In this document: positions 44,165 through 52,211 of the stretch, piece after piece
Numbering within the stretch: position 1 is the first letter of the stretch
Layout of the letters: every line of letters begins with the position of its first letter
From: Shimia abyssi
GTDB lineage: Bacteria; Pseudomonadota; Alphaproteobacteria; Rhodobacterales; Rhodobacteraceae
Assembly: GCF_003014475.1 (NCBI RefSeq)
Contig: NZ_PYGJ01000019.1
Coordinates: 1 to 64,000 of the forward strand
Direction: 5' to 3'
DNA length: 64,000 bases
The notes under the pieces: model-generated
Told to the model about the DNA's origin: nothing
Seen by the model: the letters and a program-made list of their open reading frames with translations, nothing else
Databases searched by the model: none
Translations under genes and position numbers: made by a program

Positions 44165-44899
44165 ATGAAGATTGACCCAACGTCAAAATCGGATCTCTCC
44201 GCCCAAATCGCCAAATCCATCCGGGATGCTATCATTTCCGGTGACATGATTGTTGACGAACGCCTGCCCTCGGAATCCGAGTTGGCCGACCAGTTTGACG
44301 TTTCTCGCCCCACCGTGCGCGAGGCCCTCAAACGATTGGCCGCGCAAAATCTGATCCGCACCCAGCGCGGTGCCACCGGTGGTGCGTTTGTGCGTCGGCT
44401 ATCTTATGACGAAGCTCGCGCCCAACACGTCACCACCTCGACGCTGCTTCTGTCGATGAATGCGGTCGATTTCCAAACCGCCTGCGAGGCCCGCTATGCG
44501 CTCGAACGCGCTTGCGCTCCGCTCTCGGCCCAACGCCGCACGCCCGATCATCTTGCCACCATGCGTGCCGAAATCCACCGCCAATCCCAACCCGGCCTCT
44601 CGGACGAAGGCTTCTGCGATAGCGACGTTGCCTTTCACCGCGCGCTTGTGGACGGCGCCGGCAATCCGGTGCTGTCCTACCAACTCGGCGGCGCGGTCGA
44701 GGCGATGCAACCGCTGATGAACATGATCACCTTCACCCAGCGCAACCGCGACCGCATCGTCGAATTGCACACCGCCATCGCCAACGCGATTGAGGCCAAC
44801 CGCCCCCACGACGCCGACGCCGCCCTGTCCGAACTCACTGCCTATACGCTCACCCTTGGTGAGCAGGTGATGGCGGCACGGGTTGCACGAAAAGGCTGA
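44165..44899 (+). CDS. GntR family (FadR subfamily) transcriptional regulator
   Basis: 244 residues. The N-terminal winged HTH is AQIAKSIRDAIISGDMIVDERLPSESELADQFDVSRPTVREALKRLAAQNLI (about 13-64), followed by an FCD all-helical effector domain with FHRALVDGAGNPVLSYQL and ELHTAIANAIEANRPHDADAAL containing the usual metal-binding histidines. The ATG directly abuts an operator half-site, with no Shine-Dalgarno sequence between, so the mRNA may be leaderless. It is divergent from the DMSP operon and is probably its regulator; in other roseobacters I recall a GntR gene next to dmdA. Confidence 0.88.
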   Translation: MKIDPTSKSDLSAQIAKSIRDAIISGDMIVDERLPSESELADQFDVSRPTVREALKRLAAQNLIRTQRGATGGAFVRRLSYDEARAQHVTTSTLLLSMNAVDFQTACEARYALERACAPLSAQRRTPDHLATMRAEIHRQSQPGLSDEGFCDSDVAFHRALVDGAGNPVLSYQLGGAVEAMQPLMNMITFTQRNRDRIVELHTAIANAIEANRPHDADAALSELTAYTLTLGEQVMAARVARKG

Positions 44900-44905
44900 C
44901 AAAGC

Positions 44906-45832
44906 TTAAGGTTTCGCAGTCGTTTCATCTGGGTCCAACCTCTTGGCCAGGGGCCTCAGGGCAACAAAACCGGTCACGGCAACGCAGACATTAAAAATCA
45001 GGTGAATCAAAGCAACGGCCATGTCCCCTTCACCAGCCATCGCAGACACCCAACTGGCCACAGGCGCCATAAAGGGAACAAAAACGATTACTCCCAGCGC
45101 GTTAAATGCCAAATTTGCCACCGCCGCAGCACGCGCAGTTGCGCCCAAGCTCATCGACGCAATAAGCGCTGTAGATGTGGTGCCAATATTTGAACCAACA
45201 ACGATCGGCAGCACGTCATACATAGTGATCAATTCCTGTTGCACCGCAATGATCGCCAGCCCCACAACCACACTGCTTGATTGCAACAGCGCAGTGGCGA
45301 TTGCCCCGGCAACAAACCCTGCCACAGGATTGGACAAGTACCCCATCCAAAGCGCAACATCCGGATCGTCCTTCAAAGGCGCGACGTATCCACTAATCAG
45401 GTTTAGCGCCAATAAGATCACACCAAGATACATAATCGAGCGCCCGTAAAGGGCGATCCGCCCCGGCAGGAGCGACGCCACAACGCTCGCAACAATCAAT
45501 ATTGGTGCCAATATTGTGGCATTGATCGTAACCAACCAGGCGGTCGATGTCGTGCCGACATTCGCCCCCAAAAACACCGGGAGCGTACCACGAAATGCAA
45601 TTGTTCCGGCTTCCGCAAGCGCCACTGTGATCCCAGAAATCGCACTGGAAGACTGCACCAGTGCCGTCAAAACCGCACCAAGTGCAAAGCCACCAACCGG
45701 AGTTCGTGTCAAACGGGCTAATACCGACTTTAACGCCTCTCCGCCCGCCGTTTGAACATCTTCGCTGAACCCTTTGAGGGCGTACACAAATAGAACCACG
45801 GCCGCCGCGACTGACACGGCAATCTCCAACAC
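44906..45832 (-). CDS. Na/Pi cotransporter family protein
   Basis: 308 residues from a GTG at 45832 preceded by AGGAAG; an ATG at 45856 is an alternative. Two inverted repeats each carry the QSSS motif of sodium/phosphate cotransporters: ALVQSSSAISGITVALAEAG (about 50-69) and ALLQSSSVVVGLAIIAVQQE, each followed by a GANVGTTSTA or GSNIGTTSTA motif. About eight to ten membrane segments. It lacks the C-terminal PhoU domain found in some relatives. The likely role is sodium-driven uptake or efflux of phosphate or a similar anion. It converges on the GntR gene, with six bases between stops. Confidence 0.85.
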   Translation of the reverse strand: MLEIAVSVAAAVVLFVYALKGFSEDVQTAGGEALKSVLARLTRTPVGGFALGAVLTALVQSSSAISGITVALAEAGTIAFRGTLPVFLGANVGTTSTAWLVTINATILAPILIVASVVASLLPGRIALYGRSIMYLGVILLALNLISGYVAPLKDDPDVALWMGYLSNPVAGFVAGAIATALLQSSSVVVGLAIIAVQQELITMYDVLPIVVGSNIGTTSTALIASMSLGATARAAAVANLAFNALGVIVFVPFMAPVASWVSAMAGEGDMAVALIHLIFNVCVAVTGFVALRPLAKRLDPDETTAKP

Positions 45833-46002
45833 TGATACTTCCTGCAATCCGCACATCCCTGTGGTACTTCTACTGTCTGCCACTCTGTCAACCGTCAGAG
45901 CTTTTCACAACACCGTGCGGGCCGGTTCCCCAAACCCATCCAACCGTGTACCCTGTCCGTATCAACCGGAAAGACCCAGTCAGCCAACACAGGGACACTC
46001 CC

Positions 46003-46479
46003 ATGCACACACCATATCTCAACCGCCGCTTGTTCGTCACAGCCACCGCCGCAACTCTGGCTACCGGCCTCGTTTCGCCGCTTCACGCAGCGTCGCTCAG
46101 ACCGACCAAAACCATGCGCGGGGGCTCGAACAATTATCGCCCCAATGCGCCCTTCGTCGACAAACTTGGGGACGGCTTTATCGTCTCGGGCCGGGTCGTG
46201 CGCGCCGGAGATGGCGCCCCGTTGCCCAAAACCCGCATCCAGATCTGGGCCGCCACCACCATCGGCGGCGAGCGTGAGCCGCGCAATCATGGCTCGGTCC
46301 TGACCCGTGCGGATGGCACATACCGGCTCGAAATGATGCAGATCGTGCCCAATTTCGGCCAGCCCCACGCCCATCTGGCCTATGACGATCCGGCGTTCAA
46401 AACCGTCTTCCTGCGCCCCGTCATGCCAAGCGCGCGCGACACGTCCCTCACTGTCGATTTTGTGCTCGCCCCGGCGTGA
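46003..46479 (+). CDS. Tat-exported intradiol dioxygenase-like / transthyretin-like protein
   Basis: 158 residues. The N-terminus has NRRLFVTATAATLATGLVS, with a twin arginine (8-9) and a hydrophobic stretch, a Tat-type signal. The body has GRVVRAGDGAPLPKTRIQIWAA, LTRADGTYRLEMMQIVP and GQPHAHLAYDD, the beta-sandwich outline of intradiol ring-cleavage dioxygenases with the PxHxH site at His122 and His124. It is about half the usual enzyme length, and the two iron-binding tyrosines are not obvious, so activity is uncertain. The stop overlaps the start of a membrane b-type cytochrome-like gene (GTGA). Confidence 0.7.
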   Translation: MHTPYLNRRLFVTATAATLATGLVSPLHAASLRPTKTMRGGSNNYRPNAPFVDKLGDGFIVSGRVVRAGDGAPLPKTRIQIWAATTIGGEREPRNHGSVLTRADGTYRLEMMQIVPNFGQPHAHLAYDDPAFKTVFLRPVMPSARDTSLTVDFVLAPA

Positions 46480-47075
46480 CGCGCGGCCTGAGATCCCTGA
46501 TCTGGCTTGCTGTGCTAGGCGCCGCAACGCTTCCAGTCGTAATCGCCGCCTTCAGCCCCTATCTCGCCTATCGCAACCCGGCCTATATCGTCGCGGGCTT
46601 TGCGGGAATCCTCAGCCTTTCGCTGTTCCTGTTGCAACCCCTGCTTGCTGCCGGTTACCTGCCCGGCCTACGCCTGCCGCTTGCCCGCAAACTGCACCGC
46701 ATTATCGGCGCGGCACTTCTGGCTTGCCTTGCGCTCCATATAGGGGGCCTCTACCTCACCAGCCCGCCCGACACGCTTGACGCGCTGCTTCTGGTTTCAC
46801 CAACGCCGTTCTCCGTCTACGGCGTGCTTGCTACGCTCGGCCTGATCGCCACTATTCTGCTCGTCGCTCTGCGCCGCCGGGTCCGCTATGGCCACTGGCG
46901 TCTCTTGCACAACGCGCTCGCGCTCTTTGTTGTCATCGCCACGCTGATCCACGCCCTCCAGATCGAGGGCACCATGGGCCCGGTCTCCAAATGGCTTCTC
47001 TGCGGCGCGGTCCTCATCGCCACTGCCACCACCCTGATCAACGAACGCCTACTCAAACCCCTGAGACGCAACTGA
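46476..47075 (+). CDS. Ferric reductase-like transmembrane protein (MsrQ-like)
   Basis: 199 residues starting with GTG, overlapping the previous stop. Five to six membrane segments; four histidines sit in helices in pairs (His74 and His88; His145 and His159) in KLHRIIG, ALHIGG, WRLLHNA and LIHALQ, as expected for a b-haem ferric reductase transmembrane domain. Length and shape resemble MsrQ, the haem membrane partner of the Tat-exported MsrP. Here the partner would be the intradiol-like protein encoded immediately upstream, which is inference from the overlap. Confidence 0.75.
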   Translation: MTRGLRSLIWLAVLGAATLPVVIAAFSPYLAYRNPAYIVAGFAGILSLSLFLLQPLLAAGYLPGLRLPLARKLHRIIGAALLACLALHIGGLYLTSPPDTLDALLLVSPTPFSVYGVLATLGLIATILLVALRRRVRYGHWRLLHNALALFVVIATLIHALQIEGTMGPVSKWLLCGAVLIATATTLINERLLKPLRRN

Positions 47076-47099
47076 AACCTTGCGACTCAGACGCGGCAC

Positions 47100-47440
47100 A
47101 CCTATCTATAGAGTGTCTCTTCGGGGACTATGGACATAAACGCGCTCGTAATAAGCGGATCGGACCCGGGGGCGGTACCCGGCGTCTCCACCAAACACCC
47201 TTCATTTGGGGGTCATGGGGACGAAATAGGATCGACGAACGTCTAAAGGGGTTAGCTTTGTTTCGGCTGTCTGCCACCGTTATCGGCGAAACTTGTACAA
47301 TTGCAAATGACAATCGTGCTCCGGCAATGGCAGTTGCAGCGTAAGCTGTAAATGTCGCCGAAATTAACTCCTTGGGTTTAGCGACCTAAGGCGGGGTTCG
47401 CAGGTACCTGGCAACAGAAACCTGCACTAAACTCCCCCCC
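47100..47440 (+). ncRNA. ssrA: tmRNA, circularly permuted alphaproteobacterial two-piece form
   Basis: The acceptor piece comes first and ends with GTCTCCACCA (CCA at 47191-47193). After a short spacer, the coding piece begins at GGGGACGAAATAGGATCGACG (about 47217), whose GGGGAC pairs with GTCTCC. The tag reading frame, 47303-47344, encodes ANDNRAPAMAVAA then TAA. Upstream, TTGCGA and TATCTA separated by 17 bases form a plausible promoter. Known: in alphaproteobacteria this gene is permuted and the transcript is cut into two pieces. It rescues stalled ribosomes and tags proteins for ClpXP. The outer ends are approximate. The sspB gene lies 3 kb downstream. Confidence 0.93.
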
Positions 47441-47563
47441 AATTTGAATGACGAATCTTGCATTTAGCCTGTTTTTTAGGGTTCTGGATATCAGGCGTTA
47501 ACCTGACGATCATCATTTGTTCCTAGTCTCGAAAACAACATCGAATGACATAGGTAAAGACTG

Positions 47564-47992
47564 ATGGATAAACGCGAACTCTTACAACAATGGTATCAGC
47601 GCGTCTGGTTAGAGGTTGATCTTGACGCGATCGACGAACTTTTCACCCCGGATACCGAGGCCAAGGGCCTGCTGCCCGACTTTGCTGCCGGACCGGATGA
47701 CTTTCGCGACCTTGTACCGATGTTCCTTGAGTTGATCGAAGAGCCGACCTTCAGCCTGGATAAAGTCATGGAGGAAGGCGACTGGGCCGCCGCCCTCTAT
47801 TCGCTTAGCGCAACAAACCCTGCCAATGGCCAACAGGTGTTCGGCTCCGCGCAATTGTTTGCGCGTTTTGCAGGCGGGAAAATGGTCGAAACCTATAACA
47901 GCATCGATTTCATGAGCTTTTTTGAGCAGATGGGCCTTTTGCCCGAACAATCCATGTATCTTTGCCTGACAGGTCAGAAAATCAGAGGATAA
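47564..47992 (+). CDS. SnoaL/NTF2-like protein
   Basis: 142 residues. It starts KRELLQQWYQRVWLEVDLDAIDELFTPD, then FRDLVPMFLELIEEPTFSLDKV and GKMVETYNSIDFMSFFEQMGLLP, the cone-shaped NTF2/SnoaL alpha+beta barrel. These small proteins can be cyclases, isomerases or binding proteins, and function cannot be predicted. No signal peptide. It lies downstream of the tmRNA and upstream of the chromate genes, with no evident operon link. Confidence 0.7.
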   Translation: MDKRELLQQWYQRVWLEVDLDAIDELFTPDTEAKGLLPDFAAGPDDFRDLVPMFLELIEEPTFSLDKVMEEGDWAAALYSLSATNPANGQQVFGSAQLFARFAGGKMVETYNSIDFMSFFEQMGLLPEQSMYLCLTGQKIRG

Positions 47993-48129
47993 TCCGGAAC
48001 ACGACCCAGAAAAATGGCATTGACGCAGCGGGCCGGAACAGGCAGTTTTGCTTCATGGGGTAGCGCGACCACCCCGTGAGGCCCCGGCCCAAGGATCGCA
48101 TCCACTGACCCTTTCAGAAAGGATGCTTT

Positions 48130-48927
48130 ATGCCGTCTCTCAATGAAATCGCTCCAACACAGCTGATGCGCCAACTTGGCGGTCCAGATACTCTGACCTT
48201 ACTTGATGTGCGCACCGACGAGGATTTTGCCGCCGCTCCGTTGCTGTTGCCCACATCGCGCCGCCTTCCCCATACCGACGTGGGCAATCATTTGGCGACG
48301 TTTTCAGACACCAAAGTCGTTGTGATCTGTCACAAAGGGAAAAAGCTCAGCCACGGGACCGCCGCCCTCCTGCGTGCGTCTGGTATCGCCGCAGAGGTGC
48401 TCGATGGTGGCTTTGTCGCGTGGCAAGCCGCCACGCTCCCTTTGATTCCAGCTCAGCAGATCCCACCGCCGGGCACCCTCTGGGTTACACGCCACCGCCC
48501 CCGTATCGACCGGATTGCCTGCCCATGGCTGATCCGTCGCTTTGTCGATCCAACTGCCCGGTTCCTGTTTGTGCCTCCATCAGAGGTGCTTGATGTTGCA
48601 GACCGGTTCAATGCCATCGCCTTTGACACCCCCGGTGCGCCTTGGACCCACAATGGTCCCAACTGCACCTTTGACGCCCTGATTGACGGTTTCTCGCTTG
48701 GGCACGACGCGCTCAACCGCCTTGCCAGCGTCGTGCGCGCGGCGGACACCGACACGCTAGATCAATCGCCACAGGCCGCTGGCCTTCTGGCGTTCTCCGT
48801 CGGCCTATCGCGCCTTTACAAAGAGGATCAGAACCAGCTCACCGCCGGGTTGCCCCTCTATGACGCGCTCTATCGCTGGGCGCGTGATGGTCATGGCGAG
48901 ACCCATGACCACGCACGGGTCATCTAA
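48130..48927 (+). CDS. chrB: Rhodanese - ChrB C-terminal domain fusion, chromate resistance
   Basis: 265 residues. Residues 1-105 form a rhodanese domain (LTLLDVRTDEDF; active-site loop VVICHKGKKLS with Cys67). Residues 115-260 match the ChrB C-terminal domain: TLWVTRHRPRIDRIACPWLIRRFVDP, FLFVPPSEV and FDTPGAPWTHNGPNCTFDALI. ChrB proteins sense chromate and regulate chrA; in this version the usual N-terminal part is replaced by rhodanese, so a sulfurtransferase or sensor role is possible. AAGGA precedes the ATG. The chrA start lies two bases after the stop. Confidence 0.85.
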   Translation: MPSLNEIAPTQLMRQLGGPDTLTLLDVRTDEDFAAAPLLLPTSRRLPHTDVGNHLATFSDTKVVVICHKGKKLSHGTAALLRASGIAAEVLDGGFVAWQAATLPLIPAQQIPPPGTLWVTRHRPRIDRIACPWLIRRFVDPTARFLFVPPSEVLDVADRFNAIAFDTPGAPWTHNGPNCTFDALIDGFSLGHDALNRLASVVRAADTDTLDQSPQAAGLLAFSVGLSRLYKEDQNQLTAGLPLYDALYRWARDGHGETHDHARVI

Positions 48928-48928
48928 C

Positions 48929-50176
48929 ATGGCCAAAACATCTTTTTCCCAGATGACCCGCGTCTTTGGCCGTATCGGGTTGATGTCCTTTGGCGGGCCC
49001 GCCGCTCAGATCAGCCTGATGCACCGCGAACTCGTCGACACGGCCAAATGGTTGACCGAAAAACAATTTCTCGGCGCGCTATCCTTTTGCATGCTCCTGC
49101 CCGGCCCCGAGGCGATGCAGCTCGCCACCTATTGCGGCTGGAAACTGCGCGGCACGCCCGGCGGCCTTTTGGCGGGTCTGCTGTTTGTGCTGCCCGGCGC
49201 CGCGATCATTTTCGCCCTCGCCGCGCTTTACATTGGCTTTGGTGACGTGCCGCTGGTGCAATCCGCGTTTCTCGGTATCAAGGCCGCAGTGGTTGCAATC
49301 ATTTTTCAGGCCCTGCTGCGCCTTTCAGGTAAAGTGCTGACCGGGCGGCTGGAATGGATCATTGCCCTGCTCAGCTGCGCCAGCCTCTACTCTGGCCTTT
49401 TGCCCTTTCCAGCCGTAATCGCGCTTGCCGCGTTGGTTGGCCTGATGCGGCCCAATCGGTCGCCAGAGTCTCCACAGCCAACCACGCACACCCCCTTATC
49501 CGCAACGCTCAAAACGGTACTGATCTGGGGCACGCTCTGGGCTGCACCCGTTGCGCTGCTCTATGCGCTCGACGCGCAATTCCTGATCGACATCGCCGTC
49601 TTCTTTTCCAAACTCGCAGTGGTCACATTTGGCGGCGCCTACGCCGTGCTCGCCTACATGGTTCAGGCCGTGGTGCAGGATCACGGCTGGATCACAACCG
49701 GCGAAATGATGGACGCGCTGGGTTTGGCCGAAACCACCCCCGGCCCGCTGATATTGGTCACACAATTTGTCGCAACCCTCGCCGGGCATCATCAGGGCGG
49801 CATAACCCTTGCCATTGCGGCAGGTCTCACCGCGCTCTGGTGCACCTTTATCCCTTGTTTCTTATGGATTTTTGCCGGAGCACCACATGTCTCACGCATC
49901 CTAGGTCACCCACGTTTAACCGGCGCGCTACACGTGATTTCGGCCGCTGTCACCGGCGTGATTATCAATCTCAGCCTTTGGTTCACCTTATCGCTCATCT
50001 TTGGCCCATTGCTCACAAATCACGCCATTCCCCTACCCGATCTGACACAGTTTCAACCGCTCACTGCGGCGCTCGTCGCCTTGGCCAGTGCCTTGCTCTT
50101 GGGGCTGCGCCTGCCGTTGTTACTCGTGTTGGGCGTCTGCGCTCTGGCCGGCATGGTCGCTGCCACTTTGCTTTGA
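48929..50176 (+). CDS. chrA: Chromate efflux transporter ChrA
   Basis: 415 residues, long-chain CHR family with two homologous halves. The first half begins FGRIGLMSFGGPAAQISLMHRELVD, LSFCMLLPGPEAMQLATYCGW and PGGLLAGLLFVLPGAAIIFALA; the second has FFSKLAVVTFGGAYAVLAYM and GLAETTPGPLILVTQFV. About ten to twelve membrane segments. It exports chromate from the cytoplasm using the membrane potential. The start at 48929 follows the chrB stop by one base; a longer frame from 48860 would overlap chrB. Confidence 0.92.
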   Translation: MAKTSFSQMTRVFGRIGLMSFGGPAAQISLMHRELVDTAKWLTEKQFLGALSFCMLLPGPEAMQLATYCGWKLRGTPGGLLAGLLFVLPGAAIIFALAALYIGFGDVPLVQSAFLGIKAAVVAIIFQALLRLSGKVLTGRLEWIIALLSCASLYSGLLPFPAVIALAALVGLMRPNRSPESPQPTTHTPLSATLKTVLIWGTLWAAPVALLYALDAQFLIDIAVFFSKLAVVTFGGAYAVLAYMVQAVVQDHGWITTGEMMDALGLAETTPGPLILVTQFVATLAGHHQGGITLAIAAGLTALWCTFIPCFLWIFAGAPHVSRILGHPRLTGALHVISAAVTGVIINLSLWFTLSLIFGPLLTNHAIPLPDLTQFQPLTAALVALASALLLGLRLPLLLVLGVCALAGMVAATLL

Positions 50177-50256
50177 TCAAATATTTGCCCCGCGCCGCCT
50201 TTCGTTTCCCAACGAATCTACTATTGTGGCCAAGACGACCAACTAAGAAGGCTGCC

Positions 50257-50736
50257 ATGTCCCGCACGATCGACTACGGAAACCTGATGCACCGCGCCAT
50301 GCGCAGCCTCATTCAGGAGGTGTTGCAGGATGTTGCAAAAGACGGCCTTCCCGGCGAACACCATTTCTTCATCACGTTTGACACCCGCCACGCGGATGTC
50401 CAGATCGCGGATTGGTTGGCAGATCGCTATCCCGGCGAAATGACCGTGGTCATGCAGCATTGGTACGACAATCTGGACGTAGGCGATGATGGCTTTGCCA
50501 TCACGCTTAACTTTGGCGACTCACCCGAGCCGCTCTATATCCCTTACGACGCGATCAAAACCTTTGTGGACCCATCCGTCGAATTTGGCCTGCGCTTTGA
50601 AACACAGGACGAAGAAGACGAAGACGAGAACGAGCTGGAAACCCTGCTCGACGAGGTCGATCTCGAAGCCAAGGAAGAAGAAGAGGCGCCGCGCAAAGAC
50701 GCCGACGTTGTCAGCCTCGACAGTTTCCGCAAGTAA
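50257..50736 (+). CDS. sspB: ClpXP adaptor SspB (alphaproteobacterial type)
   Basis: 159 residues from the ATG at 50257. It opens with IDYGNLMHRAMRSLIQEVLQDV and has HHFFITFDTRHADVQIADWLADRYPGEMTVVMQHWYDNL (residues 38-75, in pieces), the SspB substrate-binding fold. A long acidic linker (EDEDENELETLLDEVDLEAKEEEE) leads to the basic C-terminal tail VVSLDSFRK, which docks ClpX. It delivers ssrA-tagged proteins to ClpXP. The frame extends far upstream inside chrA but is not protein-like there. The tmRNA gene is 3 kb away. Confidence 0.92.
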   Translation: MSRTIDYGNLMHRAMRSLIQEVLQDVAKDGLPGEHHFFITFDTRHADVQIADWLADRYPGEMTVVMQHWYDNLDVGDDGFAITLNFGDSPEPLYIPYDAIKTFVDPSVEFGLRFETQDEEDEDENELETLLDEVDLEAKEEEEAPRKDADVVSLDSFRK

Positions 50737-50750
50737 ATCCCGTCAAGGCG

Positions 50751-51128
50751 CTATTTTGTTTGGCCCCGGTCATACTCCATCCGCTTAATGCGGACATTAT
50801 CCATCTGTTCATGTGACCAGAACACCAGCGGCTTTAGCATCTCCAACAGACTGCGCCCCAGCGGCGTCAGCTCATAGCTCACCGCCACCGGCGGTCCTGG
50901 CGAAACGGTGCGCGTCAAATACCCATCCCGCTGCAATCCACGCAGGTTTTCCGTCAAAACACTCTGCGTCACGTCCCCGATACATCGTTTCAGATCACCA
51001 AATCTCTTGGGTTCATCCTCCAACGCGAGAATGATGATCATGCGCCACTTGCCGGTCACGTTGGACAAAACCGACCGTATCGAACAGTTTGACGCCTCTG
51101 CCTTGCTGGCAACACCAATTGGTAACAT
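50751..51128 (-). CDS. HxlR family transcriptional regulator
   Basis: 125 residues. Winged HTH of the HxlR type: CSIRSVLSNVTGKWRMIIILALEDEPKRFGDLKRCIGDVTQSVLTENLRGLQRDGYL (about 15-71, in pieces) followed by VAVSYELTPLGRSLLEML. A cysteine (Cys15) before the HTH is in the position used by redox or quinone sensors of the family. It is divergent from the NTF2-like gene at 51319; the 190-base gap contains a repeated GTAYGMAATTGATAY sequence. It converges on sspB. Confidence 0.88.
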   Translation of the reverse strand: MLPIGVASKAEASNCSIRSVLSNVTGKWRMIIILALEDEPKRFGDLKRCIGDVTQSVLTENLRGLQRDGYLTRTVSPGPPVAVSYELTPLGRSLLEMLKPLVFWSHEQMDNVRIKRMEYDRGQTK

Positions 51129-51140
51129 CTCGCTCTTTCG

Positions 51141-51278
51141 GTATGAAATTGATACTTTATTGGCGTAGTTTTACTCGACACAAGAAACCGTTTCAATCCC
51201 TTGTTTATTAACAAGGTATCCTCAACCATACCAGGTCTCTTCAAGGTACGCAATTGATATGTAGTATGTATTTGATAC
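51141..51278. promoter_or_regulatory. Repeated motif in the HxlR / NTF2-like divergent region
   Basis: GTATGAAATTGATAC (51141-51155) recurs as GTACGCAATTGATAT (51246-51260), 12 of 15 bases identical, and the shorter palindrome GTAT-TTG-ATAC is at 51268-51278. The first copy lies 13 bases upstream of the HxlR ATG, in its leader, and the last just before the NTF2-like gene. They are plausible HxlR operators. Confidence 0.4.
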
Positions 51279-51318
51279 CAAATATCGCAGGACTACGAAT
51301 CAACAAAAGGACTGCATC

Positions 51319-52089
51319 ATGACCCCCAAGGAACTCGTACTCGCCCTGTTTACCGCCGCGTTCGCGGATCACGATCACGAAGCCGCCCGCGCACTGGTCA
51401 GCGCCGACTACATCCAACATAACCCTGCCATACCGACTGGTGCGGACGGGCTGGTCAATGTTATCCCGCTTGTGGCGCAATCTGGTATGACTGCGACGAC
51501 CCACCGCGTCATCACCGAAGGCAACATGGTGGTTCTGCACAACTCCTATGCCAATGCTGATGCCTTTGGCGCGTCTTCGCTTGCCGCTTTCGACATTTTC
51601 CGCGTTGAAGATGGCAAAGTTGTCGAACACTGGGACAATCTGCAACCCATCCCCGAAACCACCGTCTCAGGTCGAGGCATGCTGGATGGTGTGACCATGA
51701 TCACTGATCTGGAAAAAACACAGGAAAACAAGGCGCTTGTGCTGGGCTTTGTCAACGACGTCCTCGCCGGCGCCGCGCCGGAAAACGTGACCACCTATAT
51801 GGATCCGGAAATCTATATGCAGCACAACCCGATGATCGCGGATGGCCTCTCTGGCCTGATGGCTGCAGTCGAGAGTTTTGCCGCACAGGGTCAGGCCATC
51901 ACCAAATTTGAACCTCAGTTTGCCGTGGCCGAGGGCAACTTTGTCTTCGTCGCCTCAGACGCGATCATGGGGGGCACGCCTTGGGCCTTCTTTGATCTCT
52001 GGCGGGTTGAGAACGGCAAAATTGTCGAACACTGGGACGTGGTCTCGCCCACCCCATCCGACATGGCGCATAACAACGGTAAATTCTAA
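51319..52089 (+). CDS. Tandem SnoaL-like domain protein
   Basis: 256 residues made of two NTF2/SnoaL units. The first has PKELVLALFTAAFADHDHEAARALVSADYIQHNPAIPTGADGL and FRVEDGKVVEHWDNLQPIPE; the second repeats the plan with VLGFVNDVLAGAAPENVTTYMDPEIYMQHNPMIADGLSGL and WRVENGKIVEHWDVVSPTP. The matching YIQHNP/YMQHNP and KIVEHWD motifs show the internal duplication. No signal peptide. It is probably controlled by the divergent HxlR regulator, which suggests a detoxification role; the substrate is unknown. Confidence 0.8.
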   Translation: MTPKELVLALFTAAFADHDHEAARALVSADYIQHNPAIPTGADGLVNVIPLVAQSGMTATTHRVITEGNMVVLHNSYANADAFGASSLAAFDIFRVEDGKVVEHWDNLQPIPETTVSGRGMLDGVTMITDLEKTQENKALVLGFVNDVLAGAAPENVTTYMDPEIYMQHNPMIADGLSGLMAAVESFAAQGQAITKFEPQFAVAEGNFVFVASDAIMGGTPWAFFDLWRVENGKIVEHWDVVSPTPSDMAHNNGKF

Positions 52090-52211
52090 GGCACCGCTAA
52101 CGGGGCGCGACGCTTTGCCCGCGCCTCATTTGCGGTATCCCACGGTATACAGTATTGCACTTTACGCCCGGTCCGTTAGAACCGTCGTGACTTATTTTAC
52201 CGGAGGTCACC

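Noticed and set aside
49354..50256. Long upstream extension of the SspB frame
   Set aside because: It lies entirely inside chrA in another frame and reads like an arginine- and histidine-rich shadow; SspB begins at 50257.
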